DNA from: Morinoia aosen
Taxonomy: Eukaryota > Arthropoda > Malacostraca > Amphipoda > Talitridae
Length of the DNA: 64,000 bases
Assembly (NCBI GenBank): GCA_030386875.1
Contig: CM059562.1
Location: 46,335,757-46,399,756, forward strand
Direction of reading: 5' to 3'
Each line of letters begins with the position of its first letter. Position 1 is the stretch's first letter. The notes under the pieces are model-generated. The model was given only the letters and a program-made list of their open reading frames with translations. It ran no database searches and had not been told where the DNA came from. The translations under genes were made by a program, and so were the position numbers. Shown here piece after piece: positions 24,591-37,621 of this stretch.

Positions 24591-25924
24591 GTGGGGACTT
24601 AGATGCGTTCATTCCTTCACTTTTTAAAGAAAAACCTCCACCTGAGAAATTTTCATCTAATTGCATCAAAATAATGGTGATACGCTCAAGAATAATTAAT
24701 TTGATCTGAAAAGTAATGTAATTGCGGACCGTGCAAATGACCTCTCATTTGGCGTTCGTGTTAACTACCTGAATTCTAATACATGATGAGATGCTTTGAT
24801 TGGCCAAAACAAATACTAATTCAGCGGTACCAATCAAAAACTTATCTCATCCACTCAGTTAAATGCTTCATGTAGCGTCTATGAATATTTCAGCATCGTA
24901 AGGTACTAGGTTTACTTGTGGAATAAAGAAGCACCCAGTAGAAATTTTTACGACTCCCCATACTTTTCCCTTGAAAAGTATCAGTGTATTTCTAAATGAA
25001 ATGTACATTTGAAATTGTACGAAAATAATTGTCATAAAGTGTTTATTTTAATCTGAATTTGATCCTTTCTACTGTATGACCTTCGCCCAACGTTTTCCGA
25101 AAGCATAAATTCAATCGTCCACGAACTTGTCCTTTTGTCCACAAATAAACTGTTCAAATACTTCCACTTCACATCCTTTATCTAAAAATGTTTTGTTGCG
25201 GATAAGAAATTCGAAATACTTGAACAAGGGATAATTATATATAATCAGTTGGAGAAATATCAGGGGAATAGGAAGGATGTGAGATAATTTTAAAATTTAG
25301 ACTTTGCAGCGTGTCGACTGCATGTAGCTCTGGAGGTGTGGGGTTCCTGTACGAAATCTTTGTATCTATCTCCGAACAGTTCTGGTATTAACAATATTGT
25401 TACCAAAACCTCGCTTGATGTTTCGTCAGGCTTCGGCGACCGAGTGACCCAGCTTGTGATAAGAAAATGACTCGATATTGCTCGGTTGCCAATGTAACCA
25501 TAAGATTAGGAATGATTTTAAATAAAATTTTCATCTGAAATAGAAGAATCTTAAGATTAGCCATATGAATACAAATAATCTGGCATACATATATAATCGA
25601 TGAAGAAAACCATTCTATATACAACATTTCATGTGAGATAACGAGATCTTTGCACAAGAGCAGGCTTTTGTTCGATTCTCACTCAATCTACTGATAATTT
25701 TAACATCTCTGATACGAGTAACACGCACATGTACATGTATATTTAAGAGCGTAAGAGCATGAAAATATAAATGCGGCCAATTTCTTGAAGTTTCTGCAAA
25801 GAAAGTCATGCTTATCTACATCATCTGAAAAGTAAATAATCAAAATACAGGGCTTCTTTGTCATTATGTCCTACGCTAGATTTGATGTTTGATTAGTTAC
25901 TTAGAAAATACATTTTCAGTTCTA

Positions 25925-26450
25925 GGAAATAAATTTGTCCGTTCAAGGGAATATATATGTCCATTCAAGGGAATACATTTGTCCATTCAAGGGAATACAT
26001 TTGTCAACTAAGGAAATACATTTGTCCATTCAACGGAATATATTTGTCAACTCAAGGGAATACATTTGTCCATTCAAAGGAGAACATTTGTCTGTTCAGG
26101 GGAATACATTTGTCAACTCAAGGGAATACATTTGTCCATTCAAGGGAATACATTTGTCAACTAAGGAAATACATTTGTCCATTCAACGGAATACATTTGT
26201 CAACTCAAGGGAATACATTTGTCCATTCAAGGGAGAACATTTGTCCATTCAAAGGAATACATTTGTCAACTCGAGGGAATACATTTGTTCATTCAAGGGA
26301 ATACATTTGTCCATTCAAGGGAATACATTTGTCAACTCAAGGAAATACATTTGTCCATTCAAGGGAATACATTTGTCAACTCAAGGGAAAACATTTGTCC
26401 ATTCAAGGGAGAATATTTGTCTGTTCAAGGGAATACATTTGTCTGTTCAA
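25925..26450 (+). repeat. 22-bp minisatellite, about 24 units
   Basis: Head-to-tail copies of a unit close to GGGAATACATTTGTCCATTCAA (22 bp) fill 526 bp. Two unit types alternate, one with TCCATTCAA and one with TCAACTCAA, and single-base-deleted 21-bp units occur. There is a higher-order repeat of 153 bp: the block starting at 26001 is repeated from 26154 with few differences. Because 22 is not divisible by three and the unit has no stop in any forward phase, all three plus-strand frames stay open for 149-180 codons, each spelling a 22-residue repeat (pieces such as GIHLSIQ, NTFVHSREYIC). This is best read as a non-coding satellite; the frames are a by-product of the unit. Confidence 0.93.
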
Positions 26451-29400
26451 TTAATAAAATCTGCGGTTCATTGTTGATACCGAGATCGTTTAGCGAAACA
26501 TTGCTAAAGCAACACGTTGTCGTTCCAAGAACCACGCTCCGCTTCCTGCATCCTCTGATCGATCTCTCCCGTCAGAGCTTGAATTTAACTCGCTTCGTGC
26601 CAAGCCCTCCGGTGGGCAAACATGGCAAACCCCCAGGAAAAACGTTAAAATATTCAATTTGCTTCTAATTCGTAACTTCATTTCGGTTTTAAATAAAACA
26701 AAGTTTTTAAATCAAAACTTTTTAGATTGAAAACCTAATGTGAGTGATAAAAACTGACTCATCACTTGGATTCAGCTCCTCAAAACTGGTAAGTACCATT
26801 AGAGTACTCTCAGAAAATATGGCGCCTATTGCCCCAAATCTTTGTTTCATCATTTCATTTACTTTAGTTGACAAACTCTAATACTTTTTTGCTTTTTCCG
26901 AGCCACGTTATATTTTATCTTGGAATGAAAAGTACTCTTGGAACTTCTTAAATCCTCTTACGACTTTATACACGCTGTCGATAACATTCCGCTCTCACCA
27001 GATGGTGCAATTTCTCCTAAAAATTTCATTTAGCTTGTAGAAGTTCTTTTGTATAATTTTCGTTAGCAACGGGCAAGATCAATGGATTGTTTATTTCAGA
27101 GCGCATGTCCTCAATATGAACTCTTCATTTTTCAATTATTTCTATATTTTCAATTATCATTATATTCAATTCTGCATTCAATGTTCATCAAAAAACTGAA
27201 AACTGTTATCTACTTAAATATTCAGGTCTCTGCATAATTTACTAACGCAAATTCTATCAATAGTGCTTCTATTTTCCCTAGATTGATCATTCACATTTCA
27301 CTCACTGAGTATTTGGTTAGGATTACTTCATTGCTGTCTGACTTGCTGCAGCGCCAGTGGACAGGCCCTCTCACACTCTCGGGTGAATCTCGAAAAAAAT
27401 GGCTTACATTTAATACGTCTGGGGACTCTGAATTGTTCAATTAATGACAACTATGGAAAATTTATGTTTTTCTGTGCGATATGAATAGTTATTCTGCATA
27501 TTTTTTGTCTTCGTAACCGATATTTTTTAAATTAAAAAAAAAAACGCTGGCATAAGATACTGCAAATTCTGAGCCCTCAACCAATGTGCATTCTGAGGCC
27601 AAGTTAGGGAACTGAAATAGTTTTTATGAGATGCCTCAAGCAGGAATTTCTCACTAAAGAGAGAAATTCATGTTTATAAACCATAATAGATAAAGGGTTA
27701 TAATGAGTTACGTTGAAAATCAGAAGATTTAATACTTTATTTTGATAATACGTAAAACGATATCAAAACGATGTCCATTCCGAAATTTCCATGTAAGACC
27801 TGACAACTATCATAACGAGAATGTTAGCTGACACCCTTCCGGGGCACAATATTCAACGATAGAAGTGGAAGTGGAAACTGTATATGTCTGCCTTCATGTC
27901 ATGTGAAGTCTTGTCCTTCTTAATAAACTTTTTTCATCCCTTGGCATTAATAGTTAAGAAAATTTAATAGTTTTGTAAGGATTCTATAGTTTTGGACACT
28001 GTGCAACAGCGGTCCATCATCGTCAGTATAAATGTGGTAACGAAAATAGTATGATACCATTTCATAAGCATACAAATAAATTTATTTATTGCTGTACAGT
28101 ATGTACAATTATAAATTCATTATTTAACGTGTAAATTGAAACAGTTGACCTATAGCAAACTAAAGTAAGTTTTTATTGCTGATGGACAGTTATCAGATAA
28201 TATTACCATTTGTAATGACCAAACTACCAAGAGTGGAAAAATTTTGGCTCACAAGACCCAATTACTGCATGGAAAATTCCCAGCGCACTTTTGAAGGAAA
28301 CCACTAGAAATAAGGAACATTTTACTGCAAACATTGCAGTGTTCAAGGAGGATAAAACTCATTCACTCAAAAGTAGGTCGAATATCAAGACGTCGTTAAA
28401 AGATTATCGAACATTTCCTTGGCTGCTAACTCGTTGAATCTTAGGATTCTTGAATCACCAAGGCGACAGTCATTGTATAAACTGATGCAGCCCGTCACCA
28501 TTTATACGAGTATCACTAACGAAGTAACTGACGAATTTAGCACCAGAAAAGCTTAATAATATTCAAAAAGAAATCACCCACAAACTCAGTTTCTCCTCCA
28601 CAAAAAGTTTTAAGCTTTTTAAAGAGCAAATGAAGCTCTAAACTTGATTCAAAAACTCTCATTTTGTTCATGTTGGATGGTCGCACCGTTTCGCTAAATC
28701 TCAGTTTGTATCTTCTCAACATGATCGAAGCTTTCATCTTAGAATTAAGGAAACGACTCAGATCGTATTAACCGTTTTTCTTTATTCATATCAAGCTTAA
28801 GAAATTCAAAAAAGTCAAAGTTACGACACACCTGTCATCACATCATTGAAATTAGACATACTCTGAATGCAATGCTGAGGAATTATTGAGAGATATCAAC
28901 AAAACTTCCATACGGGTTTCTTTGTATGATATTTAAGGATTCTCTTGCATCGTTATTTATGATATATATGTTGAAATGAGTGTAAGAATTAATAACATTT
29001 GTTTCGATAGGAATTTATGGGATAAAGTTACTACTTCTTTTTATATTTAACTTCATAAATAATTTAAAGAGGTTCATCTTACTCAGATACATATTAATGT
29101 TACGGTAATTCAAGTACTCAAGTTGCATTTTCCCGTAAAATCTAATTGAAACTTGTTATAATAGATTGGAAAATATTGCCCTCACTGTCACATTTCACAA
29201 TGAAGATAATCATTTTGTAAAAATTGCGCGTTGATGAAGAGAAAGCAAGTTAAGTAATGAAAGCAAGAGCAACAATAGAATTTTTCGATTGCGTTATATC
29301 TTAAAATGAATAGCGTATAGATAAAACAGACTGACTATTTTACCCTTAATGTGAGAAATTAAAATAAGTGAAGAGTCTCCAAAAGAAACAGACCTTCACA

Positions 29401-32400
29401 GTGCTGCACCCAATCTTGTTTTGGAAAAGTACATCAAAGCAAAGCTGCTGAGAGTCGCGCAATGGTAGAGCTGGAAGAGCACACGCTGTGGGTTTATTTT
29501 GCGGTGTTTGTTGGGTGATAATGGGATATTTATCAGGGGCGTAAAGTAGAGGCCAGTTGTAATCTGAGGGCCGAGCCAAAAGCAATATCCCGACCATGAT
29601 ATAAGGCGGTGGTCAGCCTGAGCTCCAGGGTGCGCCCATTGAATTAGAGCAGCGTCGAGAGGCTCTAAAGGCGCCACTCAAATAACTCACGCATGCTTTG
29701 AGCCTTCTCAGTGTTAAACCTGCCTGCCACCAACAAAATTTCGCTTCAAGAAAATCCTCGGAAATATATCGGCGGCAGATATTCATGGTGAGACAAGGAC
29801 AGATCATCGGTTTCGAGAGTATACAAATGTACAGAAAGCTGAAGAGTAGAATAAGAAATTATATGTTGTATGTTGTTTTTCTTTCGTTCTACTATTAATT
29901 AAAAGAATATATTTTTAAAGTAATTTACTCTCAATAAAAATGTGACATTACCTAGTGATTTCATCACGGTTAGAGTTACAATTATTTTATCAGAATGCAC
30001 GACGAAATGAATCAGAATGCTGACATGAAAAATATATCTATGACTTCTTCACATGACCTCTGATCTCCTGGTAAAGAACAACGAGCTTGCAGGTAACATG
30101 GAAGATCAAAATATGATCTACTATGTGCTCCAAGCCTTATGCTCTAACCTTAGCTCTAAAGAAAAATGCGTAACCATGGAATAAGTAAGTATGGAACAGA
30201 ACGTACTCGCACTCATAGCAGAAAGGCTTAAAAACTATCACAGTGGCTTATAAATACGTTTGAATCAACCAACAATGGCTGCCTACTTCGCCGGAAACTC
30301 TAAAAAGAAGCCAAATTGATAACCGAACCTTTGGAGAACAACTTCAATTTATAAATCGAAACTAGACTAGTCTTGCATTATTGAAACGCCGTATGTAACT
30401 GTTATTTTCAAAAAAGGAAACAGGCATGCATTTAACAGCTTTTATCAAAGAATATTGATTCACGAGCAATTTAACGGTAAGCAAAGAACGTCAGTGGCCG
30501 CCCGTAAGAACTTTCTACTCTCACGTATTTTTTCTTTATCATTCGCACAAACGACTTGATCATAGAAATCATCAGTAAACTCAGCAAGTTAGCAGGCGTT
30601 ATGAAACTTGTCTCAGGGCTCTCATCAAACGAGTCTGTTACTGTTGAACTTCTTTTTTTGTGTCATTGCATAGTTTGTGATTGGTGGTAAACGGCTTAAG
30701 TGTCACGCACGGGACTTAGGTTCCTCGAGAGAATAAGAGATTTGCCACGAAAATGTAATTTAACAATATAAAGCTAAAGTAAAATATTACACAGATAAGG
30801 AATATGAGAAGCAGCACCAGAGTGTAATAGACCATACGAGGAATTAGTGTCAATTCATTAAAGAATAAGGAAATTTTATTCTAAAAAAGCACACCGAAAT
30901 TACAAAATATAAAGTGAGTGAGGAATTGGCATCGGAGCAAACATTGAAAATATTACGATCTTCCTATGTAAACGGTAAATGAGAGGTAAACATTGTTGAA
31001 CAGCCTTTAAGGCCACAAGCAAACTCATTTAGCGGAATACAGGAAAAAAAACAACAAAATCGCTGAAAAATCTCTTCTCTAAAATTGAACATTTTCACAG
31101 GGATATATTAGAAAGTCTGAGCTCCATGCAACAAACATTTTGAGCTTTTAATAAATTCCTACGTGACTTAGCGAAGGTGTTCACTCCGACCAACTCGACA
31201 TTATGAATTTCAAGCTTACATAAAGATGCAGAGTATAGAGTGATCTCTCGACACTAACAACAGATAGCACAATAACCTTATGTGTATAAGAAGTTCTAGA
31301 GTATTAAACATTCAAGATGATTTTCGTGTAGGTTTCAGCTTACGCACTAATTGAATTTAAATTCTTAATTCCTTCCCAGAATAATTTCTTAATGATGCAG
31401 AACGAGCACTGTATGATAATTAATTTTTTGATGCACGTGAAATAATTCATCTTATTTCGTGAGGTTAAACGTTGAGAAATATGATTTTACTCCACAAACT
31501 TGAATGAAAACACTGTTTATTCATTGCAAGAAAAAATACACGACATAGTGTACTGAATACGAAACAGAGAAGTAAAGTTTAATTGAATATTTTTAAATTT
31601 TTCTCGAATTGTTGTGGTTTATCTGTAAAGAATATGATTTAAAAAAGACTTCTAAAATTCGCACACCTTCAACCCCCCGGCGATGATGATCCTCTATCAC
31701 GCCTACATTTTGGCCCGCGCTTGTTGAATTGAGTTGAACTGATCTATCTCCGCTCAAAAACTATTCATAATGCACTGTATTCTGTAAATAGCTGGTTGTT
31801 ATAGAAAACAAGTCTTGGCTACGTGAGCATGAGGTAAATTCCCTTTTGTGTGTAATGCTGGCGCGAACCGTGCTCATTGACCCCTGCTTCTACGCTACGT
31901 TTTTTTTAAGAGCGAGGCTCGCCTGATTAGGTATGCGCTTTCTTCGATCAGGTATTTGTAAAACCTTCAAGATAAAGTGCGCCGCCATTTAGTGAAATAT
32001 GAGAAATGTGAAGCGTCAGTGAGCTAAGTACGAGTTACACCTATTTCTGTTTGAGCTCAGCTATCGGCCGCTCATCGGTTTGCACAACACTTGATATGTA
32101 TGCCTATCTTCATACTCTATACACGTGAAATATTCTATTAAGTATATATTGATCAATATTTTAACCTGAATTTTATAATATTGTAACACATTCCCAGCTT
32201 TTCACGATTTTAAAAATTTCACTTATGGTTTTTGGGAAGTGACTTGATCATGATGTGTTTTCGGCCACACTTTGGCAATGCGCAAAAGCGTGGCCGCGGT
32301 CGCACTGACCATCAGGAAGCAACTTCACATTTTCATATCTCAACTGCGGATATCTCCTTACTGCTACAGGCAGTATGTGGGCAAAAAAGTAGAGTGAGGA

Positions 32401-34472
32401 GTAGTAGGTAGACCAACTGAAACATCTTGGAACCTGCATCATTTGGAAATTAGGCCGCCGGGTGGAATTTAGAATTGAAGTTAATGAAGCACGCAACGTG
32501 AAGCTCACGCGAGAATCATCATCAATTTTCTCAGGCTCAGAAACTTCTGATGCACACCAGGGATGCATTCATACTCAGGACATTAATAATGTGTTTGTGT
32601 CAAAAAATCACCCTGTTCTGACTATCTTTCCGTAAGCTTGAAATTCAGCATACCGAATTGGACTGTTTGAACAACTTAGCCACGTCCCGTATAAGACTGC
32701 ATTAAAATTTTAAAATGTTTGTCCTGGGGAGCTCAGACACCCTAATTTTTTCTCATGGTAGAATTTAAGGACGAAATTCTTTACGATTTACTGGATTATA
32801 ACATTCCTCCCATTCCGCTATAGATGTATGCACTTGTCGCTTACCTGTAACTTCTCAATTCATAAGATAGTCAAAACGAGAGATAACTACAAATACGAGC
32901 GCATAACTTGTAAATAACTTCTATGGAAATATGTATACTGTAATTTCTGTTATTCCATACAAATATTTAATGAAACTACTGTAGTTTATCATTTGAAATT
33001 GATCTTGAGTCCAATCCGGTTACAAGCGTTATTAGAGGAAATTATATTTATTTCTAGCTCCACTACGCAATGACCTATCACTGAAATCCATGAAATGATC
33101 TACCCAACTTTTAGTATCGTTGGCAGAGATTCAAGAAATTTATATTCATTCCACTAGGATTCCCAAGATTACTGCAAGTTGGGGAAGGTAGCAGAACACA
33201 AGGGCTCACCTGCACACACGGTCGGGTGAGAAGCAGTAACGCTGCGTCCTGGTGCTGCTCAGCGCTCAGCGTCCACCTTCTCACACTTGGCGACTGCAGA
33301 ACAAATTGAGACCTCGTCTCTTGCTTTTTTAATTTACCAACTGCTTCCAAGTAACGGCAAAAGTTCATCGAACCAAATCGTCAACTCTGTGGAGCAACAG
33401 AAAGTTGTCTGCAAAACTTTAATATTGGGACGTTTTCATTCAGGAGGACTTTCTATTTAAAGAGAGTGCTGCTTACATTGAGGGCTGAACGTTAGTTTCC
33501 TGCGTTCAAGAATCAGGTCCTGCAAAGAAGAGATCATAAGGTGAGCTAACATCTTGATAGCGGTTCACGGAGGATGTTGGAAAAATTCTGATAAACTTCG
33601 AATACAATGGTTATTGAGATTATATTAAGGCTTACTATGAATTTCGTTGTCGATAATATTGGCAACAAACATTATTGCTATTCAGGAATGACTGCGGAAG
33701 TTGGAGCTGATCACTATACATTTGATATTATTCGAATAGTAGCGTAGTTATCAGTAGTGTACGTGACAATTTGTAACAGAATAGACAACGTTAGTTGTCT
33801 TCTAGCCTCGAGGCAATAGGACTGTTTACAAGCCTTGAGCTCTTGACGTGGGTAGAAAGTTTCTTCAAAATTTATTCGTTTTGCACTTTCTGTACGAAGG
33901 TCAGGAAGCTTACAAAAAGTTCTAAAATATTTTCATTCATTGAGGAGTATAACGCTAATTCTGCGCTAGCGCTGAAGCGCACGAGCCCGAGAGATGTGTA
34001 GGCTGAGGTCAAGCGCTCGAACTCCTCTGATGATACGAGTAATGAGAGAGTTTGTAGGCAGCCCAGACGCCGCCTGGCAAATGCAGCGCTAATGGCTCAG
34101 GGTGTCAAGTAGCCCTCGACTGCCAGCCCTGACTCGACCTGCTCTGCTCCCACCGGTTGCGTCTCACCTTGTCCCTGTGCAGGACGTTTTGCACACGGTG
34201 CGTCGGGGCAAATTATATGACATGATCTAGATGTTTAAGTGATGCATTTCATTTTATTACAGCAGTTTTTGCCAAATACTTAAATTGAATTGCCTAATTA
34301 GTCTTTCTTTGTGAATTTACCAGGGTAGTTTAAATGAGTTATTTACTAGCAATAAAAACCAGGAAATGTTTATGTAGCAGCCCACTTTGAAATATTCATT
34401 CTACACCATAACAAATAAATTAAATAAATCAAATCTATTGTTATCCGTAATAACACACACGATTCATAATAT
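26451..34472. other. Long AT-rich stretch without recognised genes
   Basis: Eight kilobases with no recognised protein family, RNA gene or array. GC-richer islands occur at about 26,520-26,640, 29,400-29,700, 33,180-33,300 and 33,960-34,210. The island at 33,210-33,293 has a good splice acceptor and donor on the minus strand around an 84-nt open segment, and is reported as a possible exon in the findings. A short hairpin with a 9-bp stem lies at 27,644-27,669. The remaining open frames (for example 29396-29677 minus and 32248-32568 minus) have no visible motifs. Confidence 0.5.
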
Positions 34473-34584
34473 AGGGTGTTTTTAAATGCGGGACTCGGAA
34501 AAATCTTTAGTAACTTTTGCTACAATGAACGGTTTTTTGAAACAAAACGGAAGTAGAATCCTGAGATTTATATCTTTTATTTGG
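34473..34584 (+). repeat. Left inverted repeat of putative element
   Basis: It begins AGGGTGTTTTTAAATGCGGG and includes TAGAATCCTGAGATTTATAT, which is exact in the inverted right copy. It pairs with 37622-37734. The differences are scattered substitutions and a few one-base indels. Confidence 0.85.
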
Positions 34585-37013
34585 TACCTACGTATTCATG
34601 ATACAATTTAATAGTCAAAATAAGAATCAGAGGACACATTAAAATTCATTCTGTTTTGAAACTGCCGCCAAGATGACGAACTGGGCAAAGGAACAGTAAG
34701 CTTTCATAAGCTCTACGTACTTCTCTAATGGAAGGAGCATTCCCAATTGAAAATCATGGACGGATCACCGGTGGGTTAAGGACGTGACGGTCGATTATGT
34801 GCGATATATAAGCTGGTTGGCCTACTCTGCATTAACACTCCTTCAATGCGCTCTAAACTACCCGCGGTCAAGTTCGGACGTGAAATTCATGGTTGGCCAT
34901 GGACGGTTTGAAGGCGCAAAATTTTCAGTTGGGGAATGGCCGTAACATTTGAGAGCGGCCATCAGTGGTTTACAGCCTTACAAGCGTATGCTGCCGGTAG
35001 TGTGCTGGAGGTGTCGCGATCTGTTCGACTTAGTTCACGACTGTAAGTCATCGAGTGATGTACTGGAAGTTAACGTTTTTGCAATCGCGATTGCTGGTGT
35101 GAGTTTTCCTTGTGAATGTGTTCTTTGCAATTATTGCATTAGATAAACGGTGATTTAGTATTACATCATCATGCTAAAAACATGTTTTTTGATTGTTTAT
35201 CGGGATGTTGAGGCCATCGACAGTTACGCTTATCTTTAGATTTTCGCGTTGGTCGACGAGCTCAAGCTGAGTTCAAATTTTTAAACACGTATTTTCTTGT
35301 ATGTTTTTCCAATGCAATGAATTTTGTTCCCATTTCGGATAATTTAAGTTTTTGAAAATCGTTTAGCAACCACTTTACAGTGATCGACTTACTAGAACAG
35401 GTGGAAAAACTAGTCGTTGAAAGGAAAAGTTTTCAAGACAACGCTGGTGTTCTTCATTTCTCAATACATTACTTACTTCCTTATTTCATCATTTGAAGGC
35501 ACCTAAAATGTAGCTCACTAACGATCAAAGAATTTTCATCGTATTAGAATATGAAGCAACGGCAAACGGTGTAAAGTTAGAAGAGCGTTTAATTTTCTTT
35601 CTAATTTTCCAACTCTGCGATACACAGTTTTCTTATTGGACGAGTGCCTTTCTGAAGAACTTTTCATTAATTGCTTTTCGAACTTTTTCACACTTTTCCA
35701 ATACGATAATAATTCTTTGATCGTTATTGAACTGCATTTTAGTTGACTTCAAATAATGAAACAAGGGGGTAAATAACCTCTCAGAGGGTTTAAATATTTG
35801 GTGTTATGTATGATATGTCATTGTGAAATTATTTTCAACGGTAGGTATTTAGAAATGATAAACAACAGTGTGGTTTTTAAAATTTTTCGTTTGAACAATT
35901 AGTTTTTCTACCTCTTTTAGTAAATCCATCACTGTACAGTGGTTATTAAACAATTTTTAAGAAATTAGACTATTCGAAACGGAAACAAAATTTACTACAT
36001 TGTGAAAAAGAGACATTTCAAATATGTTAAGTCAAAGCGGAGGTATAATCAATTAAAAACTCGCGGACATTTTTGTGGGACACGCGATGTAATGTAGACG
36101 CTCCTCAGAAGGATACAACTATTGTATCTTTGGGAACTAGCGCTTCCAGGGAGGAAAATGTGAGGACTTGAGCTAAGAGTTAGGTAGGCCTTCTTTTTGT
36201 TAAAATAAAATGTATTCTGTTATGTTGAGGACCACATATTTTCGGTTCACTGATGTCCTGTTTTTTAGCACCTACTACTTTCTTCTTCAACTTTGATCTT
36301 GTTTCATGAACTTTTTTCTCAACTTACTGTTTTTAAACCCTTTCCGCACAGATTCCGCGTTCCCTTTAAAACGTTGACTACGTTTGTGCGATTGCTACGG
36401 TTGGTTCGGTTAAGTTGTGAGTAGCAGAATTTAGAAACCGACTGTACTACTCAAAAGCACTCTTGTCCTTTATAGAAAGTGTGAAAAATTTAAGTGTACG
36501 ATTATTTTAACTGGTATACTGAAATCAATTCTGAAAAAGGAACTGAAATTATGGAAATGCTATTCATTTATGCCGGTATGCAAGTGAGCAATTTACTTAG
36601 TGGTTCACATATGTCCCAAAGCGTAGTCCACGTGTTGCCTCCACACTAAATGGTGCCTCACTTTTCCTCTCTTTGGATCGCATTTGTTGCGGATAGGGAG
36701 GCTTAAACGAACCAATAATCTAATCTATAATGTAAACGAGCGCTGAAAGGGAACTTTGTGATATGTAAATTTCATTCCCATCCTTATGTTTATGTAGTTG
36801 ATATTTGTTTGTTACATGCAGCATTTTGAACGTATTGGGATTTTATGTTTCATGCCTATATTATTTTGGTGTGCCATTGGTGGGAAGGCTGTGATTTAAT
36901 GGAAGTAAGATATTCATGTAAATTTTTATTGAGAGATGGTTTAATTTTTGTGATAAAAGTTGAAGAAAGTGCGGGATTCTATGTCCTTTCTAATGTATTG
37001 TCTTATGTACCTG

Positions 37014-37177
37014 AGCTCCCAGTTGCACGTGCATCGATCTCATTGGATGTACAATATTGTACTGAGCTTAATGGGTCAATACATTCACAATGCATTGAGT
37101 GTGAATGCATTGTAAGATCCAAAGCTTACAGTGCAATATTGTACACCCCGTGAGGCGAGGCACGTGCAACCGGGAGC
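37014..37177. repeat. Long imperfect palindrome, about 164 bp
   Basis: The two halves are reverse complements of each other with scattered mismatches and small indels. Outer arms are GCTCCC[A/G]GTTGCACGTGC, followed inward by a divergent CTCA...GG block, GTACAATATTG[T/C]ACTG, AGCTT, and the ATGCATTC/CACAATGCATT centre near 37,095. Transcribed from either strand it would fold into one hairpin with a stem near 75-80 bp. It lies just inside the right part of the inverted-repeat structure. Possibilities are a foldback/MITE insertion, a hairpin-RNA source, or the fused ends of two copies. No gene was found beside it. Confidence 0.8.
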
Positions 37178-37621
37178 GATTTTTTAACCTATAATCCATG
37201 GACGGCCAGCCGCGATTCGAATCTGGTTCTGAGGCGGTAAACGGCCGTTAGGTAGGGCGGAACAACGGCGATTCGCGTGCAGTTTTGTGTCCGAAAAATT
37301 GGACATTTGACCCTTAAACCGCGCGTAATACAACTAAAATACACCTAGGAACCGACGCGTACTCACCGGCGAAACGTCCTTGATTTTCAATTGGGTTGTC
37401 CTTTCCCGGCGATTTTTTCTTGTGAGGATATCTAAAGGCAAGGATTCATCGTGACAAAAACTGACAGATCTGACTCAACTCAAGGATGCCATCATTTCAG
37501 AAACAAGATTGATCGGTCCCACCCTCACCAGTGCTGCAATGAGAACCATGCGAAGACACGCCTAATTTTGCTTGCTGTTGAGTGAACGCCACTTGAAGAA
37601 GTTCATATCCAAAAATAAGTC

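Larger units (their letters stand above)
20695..25924. other. AT-rich stretch without recognised genes
   Basis: No family motif was found in the short open frames. It contains a GATA microsatellite (23535-23559) and a compact perfect hairpin (24565-24590), both listed separately. A GC-richer patch near 24,150-24,230 can fold weakly on itself (GTCAG...CTGAC) but is otherwise unexplained. Confidence 0.5.

Noticed and set aside
25925..26450. CRISPR array
   Set aside because: The units are contiguous and no unique spacers separate them. The surrounding sequence is animal-like with no cas genes.
25935..26668. Three overlapping repeat-protein genes of 149-180 codons on the plus strand
   Set aside because: All three frames follow from a 22-bp unit without stops. 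There is no start context, splice signal or unique domain, so I annotate the array as a minisatellite only.
27644..27669. Hairpin GAATTTCTC / GAGAAATTC as a terminator or RNA element
   Set aside because: A 9-bp AT-rich stem in AT-rich sequence is expected by chance, and no gene is adjacent.
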